64,000 nt of DNA from Lactococcus lactis (GTDB lineage Bacteria > Bacillota > Bacilli > Lactobacillales > Streptococcaceae). Shown here in pieces: positions 17,041 to 25,611 of the stretch. The notes under the pieces are model-generated. The model ran no database searches and was not told where the DNA came from. It saw nothing but the letters and a program-made list of their open reading frames with translations. Location of the stretch: NCBI RefSeq assembly GCF_029023865.1, contig NZ_CP118969.1, positions 1,426,001 to 1,490,000 on the forward strand, read 5' to 3'. The number at the start of each line of letters is the position of its first letter. Position 1 is the stretch's first letter. The translations under genes and the position numbers were made by a program.

Positions 17041-18213
17041 TTATTTTTCTCCTTCTAATTCATTAAATGTACTTTCGATGATTGCTGTTTGTACATCATC
17101 TAGCGTTTCCCCTGTAGTAAATTTATAAAAACTAGAAAGAATTTCCACATTATCTAACGTTTCAATATCTTGACTCCTACTTCTTGTTAATTGTTTTTTT
17201 TCAAATTGATAGTCAAGTTCTATAATTGTTCCATAAATCTTTTGGAGTTGGGCACGTAAATTTTGTCCCACGAGTTTCGTCCGATCAAAATTTTTAATTG
17301 TAATCGCAAACCAAGCTTTATTAAGTGGTTGCCTTTCATAAAAATCACGGTTTATTAGTTGCTCCCATTCTTCTTCAAGAACTACTAAATCTGTTTTAAC
17401 TTGTAATGGAAGAAAGTTAGAATTGAGCATTTTTTCTTTAATTTCAACAACAAAGATTCCTTTTTGTGTTGACGCTTCTTTGGTATTAAATTTTACTGGA
17501 CTTCCCGAATACTGTACTTTATCACTTGGGGAAGCTAACCTAGTATGAATATGACCTAACGCAACATAATCAAAATCTGCAAACTGTGAAACATTTAAGG
17601 TCGATAATCCACCTACTTTAGATGAGGTTTCACTTGTTAAAACAATTTCTTCTTTATGAGGACTCACCGCAAAATGAGTGACTAAAACCTGATTTTTCTT
17701 ATTATTGAACTGACTTTTCATCTTAGAAATTACCAATGTCATCGCATCATCAATTGTCTTAATTTGCTTTGTGTCCTCTTCATCTAATCCCTGATTCGAA
17801 AAATATATTCTTGCATCCATTGGGTCAAAAAAGGGAAGTAAAAAAATCTGAGTTTCTTTTGTTTCCACTGGAATAAAGGCTTCCTCAAGGGATGTTCGTA
17901 GATGTAAATTATTATAATCCAACCAGTCCTTAGCATAACTTAGTCTTTTGGCTCCATCATGATTCCCTGAAATCATATAAATAGGAAACTTTTCTATAAT
18001 ATTCATCTCTCTCAGCATCTGATTGAATGTTATGACTGATTCTGCACTCGGAACTGCTCGGTCATAAAGATCTCCAGCAATGATAATTCCATCAACTTGA
18101 TTTTGTTTTGCCAAAGATAAAATTTGCTCAAATGCATATTTTTGTTCTTCCAATAAAGAAAAACCATTGAGTGTTCTTCCAATATGCCAGTCTGATGTGT
18201 GTAAAAATTTCAT
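17041..18213 (-). CDS. sbcD: Exonuclease subunit SbcD (Mre11-like nuclease)
   Basis: 390 residues from the ATG at 18213, where the protein opens MKFLHTSDWHIGRTLNG; an upstream ATG at 18228 adds five residues and overlaps the GGGGGA ribosome site. Metallophosphoesterase motifs follow in order: DWHIGR, GDLYDRAVPS, SGNHDGAKR, VTHFAVSPH and ALGHIHTR. The metal ligands are all present, so it should be an active nuclease. First gene of sbcDC. Confidence 0.94.
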   Translation of the reverse strand: MKFLHTSDWHIGRTLNGFSLLEEQKYAFEQILSLAKQNQVDGIIIAGDLYDRAVPSAESVITFNQMLREMNIIEKFPIYMISGNHDGAKRLSYAKDWLDYNNLHLRTSLEEAFIPVETKETQIFLLPFFDPMDARIYFSNQGLDEEDTKQIKTIDDAMTLVISKMKSQFNNKKNQVLVTHFAVSPHKEEIVLTSETSSKVGGLSTLNVSQFADFDYVALGHIHTRLASPSDKVQYSGSPVKFNTKEASTQKGIFVVEIKEKMLNSNFLPLQVKTDLVVLEEEWEQLINRDFYERQPLNKAWFAITIKNFDRTKLVGQNLRAQLQKIYGTIIELDYQFEKKQLTRSRSQDIETLDNVEILSSFYKFTTGETLDDVQTAIIESTFNELEGEK

Positions 18214-18319
18214 ATCTCTATCCCCCAAAAATAATCTTAATCCTTATAATATTCACCTTTCATTATAACATTATCAAATAGTTTTATATTATTCATTGAT
18301 AGAATATCTGATAAAACAA

Positions 18320-18345
18320 AAATACTAGCATTAACACTAGTATTT
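18320..18345 (-). terminator. Terminator of panE
   Basis: AAATACTAG/CTAGTATTT stem; on the minus strand it is followed by TTTTTGTTTTATC. Confidence 0.75.
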
Positions 18346-18364
18346 CAATAAATTCAATTATTTA

Positions 18365-19303
18365 TTATTTTGCTTTTAATAACTCTTCTTTGCTGTGAAC
18401 TAATTGTGTTAAGAAATCACAATAAGGTGTGGCTACCTTATATTTTTTACCTTTACGTGAAACAGCCCCATTAATGTAGTCAATCTCTGTCAATCGATTA
18501 TTTTTAATCAAATCCTGATACATAGAAGGGTAATGTAATCCAATTGTGGATGGATCAAAACAGGTTTCAACGTGCTGAACTACTTCAGCAATATCAAGGT
18601 TTACATTCTCAAATTTTGCTACTGCTGCAAATTCATTAACAATAGTAACAACCATATCATGTGCTGGTTTTGTTTCACCCAATCCGGCCATATTAGTGTC
18701 TAAAATAGTACAAAGTCCATTCATTGTTCCATTAACACAAGCTTTTCTATAAATAGAATAATGAATATTGTTAGAATATTTAGCATTCAGTCCCGATTCT
18801 GATAATATTTCTGCTAACTTTTTAGCTGTTTCTTCCTCACCTGAAATAAGATTTTGTAGCTCAACCGAACCATCACCAAATAATTTAGCTTTACCTGGAC
18901 CTTCTAATCCAGCAGTCCACATAGTATTACCAATAAAGATATTATTTTTCGAAACATATTTTTCTATAGTATCTTCGTGACCAATTCCATTTAGTAAGCA
19001 AAGTACCTTGGTATGCTCGTCAATTAATGGTTTAATATCTTGTAGCATCTTATCTAATTGCATGGCTTTTGTAAACAAAATAATTAAATCTGTTTTTTCT
19101 TTAGAAGAAATCTCAGATTGTAACTCAACCGATAGATGAGCGGTGAGTTCTTCTCCATTGTAATTAGCTCGCAAACCATGCTCTTTAATCGCTTTAACGT
19201 GTTCAGGCCATCCATCTATAAGGGTTACTTCATTGCCACCTTTATGAAGCATTAAACCAAAACGACTCCCCATCGCTCCTGCACCGGCAATTGTAATTCT
19301 CAT
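18365..19303 (-). CDS. panE: 2-dehydropantoate 2-reductase / 2-hydroxyacid dehydrogenase
   Basis: 312 residues from the ATG at 19303, where the Rossmann strand MRITIAGAGAMGSRFGLML begins; a frame ten residues longer exists but has no ribosome site. The ketopantoate reductase fold is clear: the GAGAMG dinucleotide motif, ILFTKAMQLD, LLNGIGHEDTIEKY, and the catalytic Lys in YRKACVNGTMNGLCTILD. In L. lactis PanE homologues also reduce branched-chain 2-keto acids to hydroxyacids (established), the competing fate of the substrates used by KivD at the window start. Monocistronic. Confidence 0.88.
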   Translation of the reverse strand: MRITIAGAGAMGSRFGLMLHKGGNEVTLIDGWPEHVKAIKEHGLRANYNGEELTAHLSVELQSEISSKEKTDLIILFTKAMQLDKMLQDIKPLIDEHTKVLCLLNGIGHEDTIEKYVSKNNIFIGNTMWTAGLEGPGKAKLFGDGSVELQNLISGEEETAKKLAEILSESGLNAKYSNNIHYSIYRKACVNGTMNGLCTILDTNMAGLGETKPAHDMVVTIVNEFAAVAKFENVNLDIAEVVQHVETCFDPSTIGLHYPSMYQDLIKNNRLTEIDYINGAVSRKGKKYKVATPYCDFLTQLVHSKEELLKAK

Positions 19304-19445
19304 TTTATCTCTCAATCTACATATTTTTTCCATAAAATAACTGAATTCGCTATTTTTAAACGAGTTCAGTTATAGTAATTTATAGATAACAAATTATTTA
19401 TAGTTAAAATTGTAGCTTTTTATTAGTCAAAAATCAAAAATTAAC

Positions 19446-19476
19446 TTTCAAAATATAAGACAGAGATATTTTGAAA
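19446..19476 (-). terminator. Terminator of second spx-like gene
   Basis: Perfect 11-bp arms TTTCAAAATAT/ATATTTTGAAA with a 9-nt loop, followed on the minus strand by T-rich sequence. Confidence 0.7.
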
Positions 19477-19502
19477 ATTCAACAAATCCTCACTAGATAT
19501 TC

Positions 19503-19922
19503 TTATTTTGCCTGATCCCAAATTCGAACATTTTCAATAGCGGTCATCATGCCAAGCTGCCTGACTTTTCGTGTAAGAAATTTACGAATATCATCTTCAT
19601 TATAGCCTACTTGCAACCTATGTTCATCCACCACAAGTGGACGACGCAGTAATTTTTGATTCTGAACAATTAACTCTACAAGTGAATTTAGAGTGAGCGC
19701 ATCAAAATCAATGATTTTTGATAGTTTTTTATAAGCACTACTTCTTTTAGAGATAATTTCCTCTACTCCAGTTTCTGTTAATGAGAGTATTCTTAAAATA
19801 TCTTTTTTTAATAAAGTATTTTCTAAGATACTTATTTCTTCAAATTCTAATTTGTTTGTAATTAACCATTGTTTCATTTTTTTACTTGAGCTACAGTTTG
19901 TCGAAGAAAATAATTTAATCAT
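19503..19922 (-). CDS. Spx-family transcriptional regulator with CxxS active site
   Basis: 139 residues. Alignment by eye with Spx puts Cys10 in place but Ser at position 13 (STNCSSSKK), so the usual disulfide switch cannot form. The C-terminal motif LLRRPLVVDEHRLQVGYNEDDIRKFLTRKVR is almost canonical for Spx, unlike the more divergent paralogue at 7071. Likely binds the RNA polymerase alpha C-terminal domain. Ribosome site AAAGGAAATTATGCC. Monocistronic with its own terminator. Confidence 0.82.
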   Translation of the reverse strand: MIKLFSSTNCSSSKKMKQWLITNKLEFEEISILENTLLKKDILRILSLTETGVEEIISKRSSAYKKLSKIIDFDALTLNSLVELIVQNQKLLRRPLVVDEHRLQVGYNEDDIRKFLTRKVRQLGMMTAIENVRIWDQAK

Positions 19923-20074
19923 GGCATAATTTCCTTTTTTGTTTTTTATTATTTTTTTCTCATTTACAAATATATTATATTAAATCTTTTATTTTTTGTC
20001 AATATATATTATTATTTTTATTTAATTTTTTTGTTATTTAACTATAGTTTTTATGCATGCCCCTATTAAATAAT

Positions 20075-20099
20075 AAAAGCCATCATTTTGATGGCTTTT
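20075..20099 (-). terminator. Terminator of the 49-residue gene
   Basis: AAAAGCCATCA/TGATGGCTTTT, 3-nt loop. On the minus strand it continues TTTATTATTTAATAGGGG, a tail shared by two other terminators in the window (20454 and 51934). Confidence 0.8.
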
Positions 20100-20108
20100 G
20101 TTTAATAC

Positions 20109-20258
20109 TTATTTTCTCCCCCCAGAAGTTAATGTCTTAAATTTATGCTTCCATTCGTTTTGGAACCATCGATTTTCAAAGGTGTCTGCAAGCAGAGTAT
20201 TTCTCTCTGTTTGTTGTTTACTATTTTTGACCACTTTTACTGATATTTTTTTAGACAA
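20109..20258 (-). CDS. Small basic orphan protein, TTG start
   Basis: 49 residues if read from the TTG at 20258, which has a perfect GGGAGG seven bases upstream; a GTG at 20306 would give 65 residues but no separate ribosome site. The peptide is basic (many Lys/Arg), has no membrane segment or double-glycine leader, and ends TLTSGGRK. A terminator follows within 10 bp, so it forms a complete transcription unit. I do not recognise it. Confidence 0.55.
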   Translation of the reverse strand: MSKKISVKVVKNSKQQTERNTLLADTFENRWFQNEWKHKFKTLTSGGRK

Positions 20259-20453
20259 TTGATTTCCTCCCATTAGTGCTTTTAGATGATTAACCGAATA
20301 GGCCACCTCTAAAACTACTATATAGCTTAAAAAAAATCTAAAGGATATAGAGAATCATTTCATTCTCTTAACGTAATTATACCAAAAAAATAACATTTTA
20401 TGAAGAAAAAAGCTTACTTTTGATATAGATAATTTGAATACCCCATTAAACAA

Positions 20454-20480
20454 CAAAAAAGCCAGTCGAATGGACTGGCT
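20454..20480 (-). terminator. Terminator of the surface protein gene
   Basis: GCCAGTC/GACTGGC stem followed on the minus strand by T6 and a GTTGTTTAATGGGG tail. It lies 120 bp past the stop codon. Confidence 0.75.
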
Positions 20481-20599
20481 CAATGTTTGTAATTTGAAAA
20501 GAATTTCAGAGATGTCAAGGTTGGATATGCCTTGACTCTCTTATTCTATCGTATTTTATAAACTTTAACTAATTATTTGTTTGAAAAATTTTATAGGTG

Positions 20600-22852
20600 T
20601 TAGCTTTCATCCTCCTTTTTATTTTTACGCCAGAACAATAGACTGCCAAGCAGAGATAGAATGACTGTTCCAATTACACCAAGCCAGCCAGTGTCTGCAC
20701 CATTTGTTGCTGGTAATTTACCACTTGAGAAATACTTACCACCCATATTATCCCCACTATTACCTATTGCCATTCCAGAAGTCAAGACCGGAATAATAAA
20801 GTCTGTTGGATCACTTATATTTCCTGCAGCATCAGTTGCGGTAGCTGAAAGTTGAGTACCCGGTTTAACCCCCATCGGAAGTTTGATGCTATAGTTTCCA
20901 TCTTTATCCACTATAGTAGTTCCCAAAACCTCACCAGTTGCTGGGTTTTTAATTGTTATTGTGGATCCAGGTTCCCCCTTACCACCTACTGTATAACCTG
21001 TATCAGTGTTCCCAGTTATTGTATCAACACTTGGAGCTTCTGGAGCAGTTGTGTCTGCTGGATCACTAACGACTAAGTTTTGGGTTACATCTTTATAACC
21101 TGATGCCGAATAAATCACCTTATAGGTTCCTTTTGATAGTTGCCCATTCGTTACTGCTATTCCTGAATTATTGGTGATTTTAGAAGTTACTGATATATCC
21201 GCACCAGCACTATTTTTCAAAGTTGTCGGAAGAGTCGCCGTCGCATCTGACGAGCCTACTGCCGAGGTCGTAGCTGTCAAATTACCAGTTGGTGCGACTA
21301 GAACGGGGCTCACTGGATCTGCTGGAGTAGTCGCTGAGGTTGGGGCACTCTCATTTCCAGCTTTGTCAGTCGCGGTTACAGTCAACGGAGCGTTAGGACC
21401 AACACTACCGGGAAGTGTCACACTATAATCACCAGTTTCACCAGCGGTACCTGTACCTATCGGCGTTCCTGTCTCATCTTTGACTGTGACTGTCGAACCT
21501 GGTTCGGCTGTCCCAGTCACAGTGTAGCCATTCGTGCTGTTCCCCGTCACATCATTGACAACTGGGGCAGATGGGGCGGTCGTATCTGCTGGGTCACTAA
21601 CGACTAAACTTTGAGTCACATCGTCATAACCTGTGGCTGAATAGGTGACTGTGTAGGCGCCAGCTGTCAATTGACCATTCGTTACTGCTGTACCTGAAGC
21701 ATTCGTGATTTTAGAAGTTACTGGTATATCTGCACCAGCACTATTTTTCAAAGTTGTCGGAAAAGTCGCGCTCGCATCTGCAGCACCAACCGCTGAAGTC
21801 GTAGCTGTCAAATCACCAGTTGGCGCGACAAGCGTTAAATTAACATCGCCAGCTAAATAAACATAGGAAATACCATTTGCACCACTCAGAATGTTAACAT
21901 CCAGTAAAGTTGTCTGAACTGCGGATCCTACAAATTTTGCATCAATATCACTTTGGATAGTTGTTGGCGCTGTTATTTTGGTAGGAATAGTAATTGTTGT
22001 ATCACCGAGAGCTGAGACATTTAACAATAAATCTAAAATATTACCTGTTCCATTAGTTAATGGTAATAAAACATCATCGATAGCTCCATTTAAAACCAAC
22101 TTTAAAGGAGTTAAAGCAGCATTGACCGCTATAGCCCCTGGACCTGTTGCATTGAGATTATTAACAGCGGTTTCCAGGTTTTGAAGAATCGTTTTCACGT
22201 TCAGAGATAAAATATGTCCTACTCCATCATCTAATGGTGCACTAAGTAGTGCATTCTCATTACTTAATGTCGTTGTAGATGTAAATGTTCCACCGCCAAT
22301 ATCTTGAATTCCTCGTAAAAGGTTGAGCTGTTGAGTCACTTGAGCTAGGTTAAGAGTAACCAAAGGATTACTACTCAAGAGCGGAGCAATATCAGATATC
22401 AATGTATCTCCAGCATTCACAATAGCAGTAATGAGGGCAACTTTGTTGAAATCAATGGTGATATTGGTAGAGACTGAAGTATTCCCGGTAGCAGCCACAT
22501 AACCTCGTAGCTCTGGCGGGACCACCAAAGTAGCATATCTTGTTCCTGGTAGTACAGAGATATTCGCTAAAGCACCACCAGAGATGGTAAAATCTACATT
22601 GTGGCTCCCTGAATTACTGGTCCATCGATTAGTTGTACTTGTACCACTATTATTACTTGAAGTGATATTTTGCAATAGGTCAATATTCAAGGCAGCTGCT
22701 TGTGCTGTGATCTGATTAGAAAGAAGGCTGTAAGCTGTTGGAATAACTACCGATGTCATTAATAGAGTTCCTGACATCGTTGCTGATAATACTTTACGTT
22801 TAGTAATAATTTTATTTTTCTTACGTGGTGGTTTTTGTTTCTGCATTTCCAT
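20600..22852 (-). CDS. Sortase-anchored cell-surface protein with Ig-like repeats
   Basis: 750 residues. A long signal peptide (basic head, then TMSGTLLMTSVVIPTAYS, cleavage near AQAAA) is followed by a ~290-residue Thr/Asn/Leu-rich adhesin-like region (residues ~50-340). Two tandem 177-residue modules start at about residues 342 and 519, each with a LTATTSAVG...VTQ-LVVSD part and a bacterial Ig-like part (TTAP-AP...GEPGST...ATD-AGN). The C-terminus is a cell-wall sorting signal, but the motif reads LPATNG (713-718) rather than LPxTG, then a hydrophobic span and RKNKKEDES. AGGAGG ribosome site. Ligand unknown. Confidence 0.85.
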   Translation of the reverse strand: MEMQKQKPPRKKNKIITKRKVLSATMSGTLLMTSVVIPTAYSLLSNQITAQAAALNIDLLQNITSSNNSGTSTTNRWTSNSGSHNVDFTISGGALANISVLPGTRYATLVVPPELRGYVAATGNTSVSTNITIDFNKVALITAIVNAGDTLISDIAPLLSSNPLVTLNLAQVTQQLNLLRGIQDIGGGTFTSTTTLSNENALLSAPLDDGVGHILSLNVKTILQNLETAVNNLNATGPGAIAVNAALTPLKLVLNGAIDDVLLPLTNGTGNILDLLLNVSALGDTTITIPTKITAPTTIQSDIDAKFVGSAVQTTLLDVNILSGANGISYVYLAGDVNLTLVAPTGDLTATTSAVGAADASATFPTTLKNSAGADIPVTSKITNASGTAVTNGQLTAGAYTVTYSATGYDDVTQSLVVSDPADTTAPSAPVVNDVTGNSTNGYTVTGTAEPGSTVTVKDETGTPIGTGTAGETGDYSVTLPGSVGPNAPLTVTATDKAGNESAPTSATTPADPVSPVLVAPTGNLTATTSAVGSSDATATLPTTLKNSAGADISVTSKITNNSGIAVTNGQLSKGTYKVIYSASGYKDVTQNLVVSDPADTTAPEAPSVDTITGNTDTGYTVGGKGEPGSTITIKNPATGEVLGTTIVDKDGNYSIKLPMGVKPGTQLSATATDAAGNISDPTDFIIPVLTSGMAIGNSGDNMGGKYFSSGKLPATNGADTGWLGVIGTVILSLLGSLLFWRKNKKEDES
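20768..21829. repeat. Tandem 531-bp intragenic repeat
   Basis: Two direct copies (about 21299-21829 and 20768-21298) encode the duplicated 177-residue modules of the surface protein. The start VAPTG-LTATTSAVG is near-identical in both. The second copy has diverged more in its Ig-like half. Such repeats often change number between strains. Confidence 0.75.
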
Positions 22853-23110
22853 TTTGTCAAATTCCTCCTAAATCGTTTGGGAAAATATCTTATGTTGATC
22901 AGGCATAAAATATTTTTAAGCAACATGTATTAAGTAATCTATTCTATACACTATTTATACATCATTTTTTTATAAAAAAACATAAAAATACTTTTGTTTT
23001 TGCTTGACCATTGCTGACTTTCACAAGAGCTTGTGTGAAAACAATTAAGTCTCAAATCCCCCGTTTTCAGGACCTTCTATCAATTTTAGATGACATTTTA
23101 AAAATAAAAA
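22853..23110. other. Intergenic region upstream of the surface protein
   Basis: AT-rich spacer with no gene. It should hold the surface-protein promoter; only a weak TATAGA-type -10 is visible on the minus strand. A near-perfect inverted repeat, TTTCACAA-GAGC-TTGTGTGAAA, lies at 23019-23040 (one-base bulge); purpose unknown. Confidence 0.4.
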
Positions 23111-23132
23111 AAATCGCCAATGATAGCGATTT
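23111..23132 (-). terminator. Terminator of DUF3592 gene
   Basis: AAATCGC/GCGATTT with an 8-nt loop and a T8 run on the minus strand. Confidence 0.75.
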
Positions 23133-23198
23133 CTTTATTTTTATGTTTTTATTTTATTTTTGTATTTTTATTCTATATGATTTTATTTTGTATTTTAT

Positions 23199-23642
23199 TT
23201 ATTTCTCGGAATTTTCTTCTAACATTTTCATTCTACGCAAAAGTTGATGTTCTCCAAATAAAATTAGTAATAAAACCAAGCTCCAACCTCCAATTAGTCC
23301 TGCTGAATCGATGAGTGGTCGCCCAGTCTTTGAAATGAAAATACGAGTAGGATGGTCTTTAGCCACATATACAGTAATTTTTTTGCCATCATCTCCTAAT
23401 TTTCTAAAATATACATCTAAAGGTCTTTTTTGATATTCTTTTCCTTCAAAACTGTATGTTACTTCATGGATTGCTTTAACCTCTGTTCCGTAAACAATTT
23501 TTCCTGAAACAGGTATTTTCTCTAAGTTTTTATTTGTTTGATGCAAGCCTAATAAAAAGAGAGCTCCTCCAAGCATTGCCACAGCAACGACAAACATGAT
23601 AATCCGTAGAATACGCTCAACTATGCCGACAATTTTATTCAT
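23199..23642 (-). CDS. DUF3592-like membrane protein
   Basis: 147 residues with two membrane spans: IVERILRIIMFVVAVAMLGG near the start and a second near residue 115-133 (GGWSLVLLLILFG). Between them is an extracytoplasmic domain (EVTYSFEGKEYQKRPLDVYF, VYVAKDHPTRIFI) that fits the DUF3592 pattern. Ribosome site AGGATAATTAA. Single gene with its own terminator; function unknown. Confidence 0.7.
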   Translation of the reverse strand: MNKIVGIVERILRIIMFVVAVAMLGGALFLLGLHQTNKNLEKIPVSGKIVYGTEVKAIHEVTYSFEGKEYQKRPLDVYFRKLGDDGKKITVYVAKDHPTRIFISKTGRPLIDSAGLIGGWSLVLLLILFGEHQLLRRMKMLEENSEK

Positions 23643-23949
23643 TTAATTATCCTATATTTTCTAATTTACTAATTTTCCTGAACTTATTTCTATTTTATTT
23701 TAACATTTTTTACTGATAAAAGTTACTTTCTCACTTATCCAAAGTTTTTTCAAAATTTTTGAAAGAAATACAAGCCCTTCTTTAATAATAGAAGAAAAAT
23801 TACTCTTTTTTTGGTAAAATTGGCATAGAAATAATTATAAAACTTCTCATATTTACTGACAGGTTTGCCAATAAATCGAAAAGATATAATCACTCCCTAA
23901 TTAACAGTGAAAACTGCTTATAAGAATTATAAAACGAAAGAGGCACCTA
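23643..23949. other. Intergenic region upstream of rqcH
   Basis: 307 bp without a gene. It holds a likely rqcH -10 (TATAAT in AAAAGATATAATC, about 23885) without a clear -35, and one TTTACTGACAG motif at about 23853. Nothing else seen. Confidence 0.4.
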
Positions 23950-25572
23950 ATGTCCTTTGATGGTATTTTTTTACACCACATGACGGCTGAACTTCAACCG
24001 TTGGTTGGTGGACGTATTCAAAAAATTAATCAACCTTTTGACCAAGAACTTGTTCTAACAGTTCGGTCAGCTGGTAAATCTCATAAACTTTTACTCTCAG
24101 CCCACCCTGTTTTTGGTCGTGTTCAGCTGACCAAAACTGATTTTCAAAATCCACAAAATCCAAATAATTTTGTGATGATTTTACGCAAATATTTAGCTGG
24201 CGCTTTTATTGAACAAATTGAACAAGTGGGCAATGATCGTCAGATTATTCTCCATATTTCAACCAAAGATGAAATTGGTGACAGTTTAAAAATTGCTTTA
24301 ATTACAGAAATTATGGGTAAACATAGTAATATTATTCTACTAGAAAAAACCTCGCAAAAAATTATTGAATCCATTAAACATATTGGCTTTTCACAGAATC
24401 AATATCGCACAATTCTACCAGGTTCAACTTATATTGCACCACCTTTAAATACTGCTATTGACCCTTTCAAAGCTACTGACGAAGAAATTTTTGAAGCTTT
24501 ACAAACTGAACAATTACAACAAAAATTACAAGGAATCGGACGTGATTCTAAAAATGCGTTGACAGGTCTGTCAGTAAAAGAATTCAATGAAAAATTACTG
24601 ACAGTCACTCCATCAATTTATCCTAATGATACTTTTTCCAGTATCAAACTTGCTGACGAATTTGTAAGTTTTGACAGCCTCTCTGAAATGCTTGATACTT
24701 ACTATGCGGATAAGGCCGAACGTGACCGTGTTAAACAGGTTGCTGCTTCTGTCATTAAAAAAATTCAAAATGAACTGAAGAAAAATCGTGATAAATTAAA
24801 AAAACAAGAACGAGAATTACTTGCGACTGACAACGCTGAAATTTTCCGTCAAAAAGGTGAACTGCTTAATACATTTTTAAATCAAGTTCCTAATGATAAA
24901 GCAAGTGTAACTTTGGAAAATTACTATACTAATGAACCAATTGAAATTGCTCTAAATCCAGCTTTAAGTCCTGTTCAAAATGCTCAACGTTACTTTCATC
25001 GTTATCAAAAATTGAAACAAGCCGTCAAATTTTTAGGAGAGCAAATTGCTAAAACCAAGGAAACGATTCATTATTTAGAATCTGTTGAATCAAATCTTGA
25101 AAATGCTGACGTTGCTGAAATTGCTGATATTCGTGAAGAATTAATTCAAACAGGCTATATTAAGCAAAAATATCGTAATAAAAAGCAAAAAATGCTCCCA
25201 CCAGAAAAATATCAAGCTGAAGATGGAACAATTATTTTAGTAGGTAAAAATAACTTACAAAATGAACAAGTCAGTTTCAAACTTTCACGCCGTGGCGATC
25301 TTTGGTTTCACGTTAAGGATATTCCGGGAAGCCATGTTTTGATTACAGGAAATGCAAATCCATCTGATGAAACAATTACTTTTGCTGGGGAATTAGCAGC
25401 TTATTTCAGCAAAGCACGCTATTCCAACCTTGTTCAAGTAGATGTTTTGGATGTCAAAAAATTACACAAGCCAACAGGAACAGCTCCAGGGTTTGTTACT
25501 TATGACCGTGAAAAAACGATTCGAGTGACTCCTGACGAATCTGTCATTAAATCTCGCAAAATTGGTAAGTAA
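23950..25572 (+). CDS. rqcH: Rqc2/NFACT-family ribosome quality control protein (FbpA-like)
   Basis: 540 residues. The N-terminal NFACT-N domain opens MSFDGIFLHHMTAELQPLVGGRIQKINQP; a coiled coil follows (residues ~260-290 and 350-385) and the NFACT-R domain near 445-520 contains DLWFHVKDIPGSHVLI. It binds obstructed 50S subunits and recruits tRNA-Ala to add C-terminal alanine tails. Older annotation calls such proteins fibronectin-binding. Ribosome site AAAGAGGCACCTA. Confidence 0.9.
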   Translation: MSFDGIFLHHMTAELQPLVGGRIQKINQPFDQELVLTVRSAGKSHKLLLSAHPVFGRVQLTKTDFQNPQNPNNFVMILRKYLAGAFIEQIEQVGNDRQIILHISTKDEIGDSLKIALITEIMGKHSNIILLEKTSQKIIESIKHIGFSQNQYRTILPGSTYIAPPLNTAIDPFKATDEEIFEALQTEQLQQKLQGIGRDSKNALTGLSVKEFNEKLLTVTPSIYPNDTFSSIKLADEFVSFDSLSEMLDTYYADKAERDRVKQVAASVIKKIQNELKKNRDKLKKQERELLATDNAEIFRQKGELLNTFLNQVPNDKASVTLENYYTNEPIEIALNPALSPVQNAQRYFHRYQKLKQAVKFLGEQIAKTKETIHYLESVESNLENADVAEIADIREELIQTGYIKQKYRNKKQKMLPPEKYQAEDGTIILVGKNNLQNEQVSFKLSRRGDLWFHVKDIPGSHVLITGNANPSDETITFAGELAAYFSKARYSNLVQVDVLDVKKLHKPTGTAPGFVTYDREKTIRVTPDESVIKSRKIGK

Positions 25573-25611
25573 ATTTTACTGACAAAACTTAATTTTTATA
25601 TTGGAGAACAA

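Noticed and set aside
23011-23314. Two overlapping 64-78 codon plus-strand frames rich in Phe/Ile
   Set aside because: They cross the DUF3592 terminator and the 3' end of that gene in antisense; composition is that of T-rich DNA, not protein.
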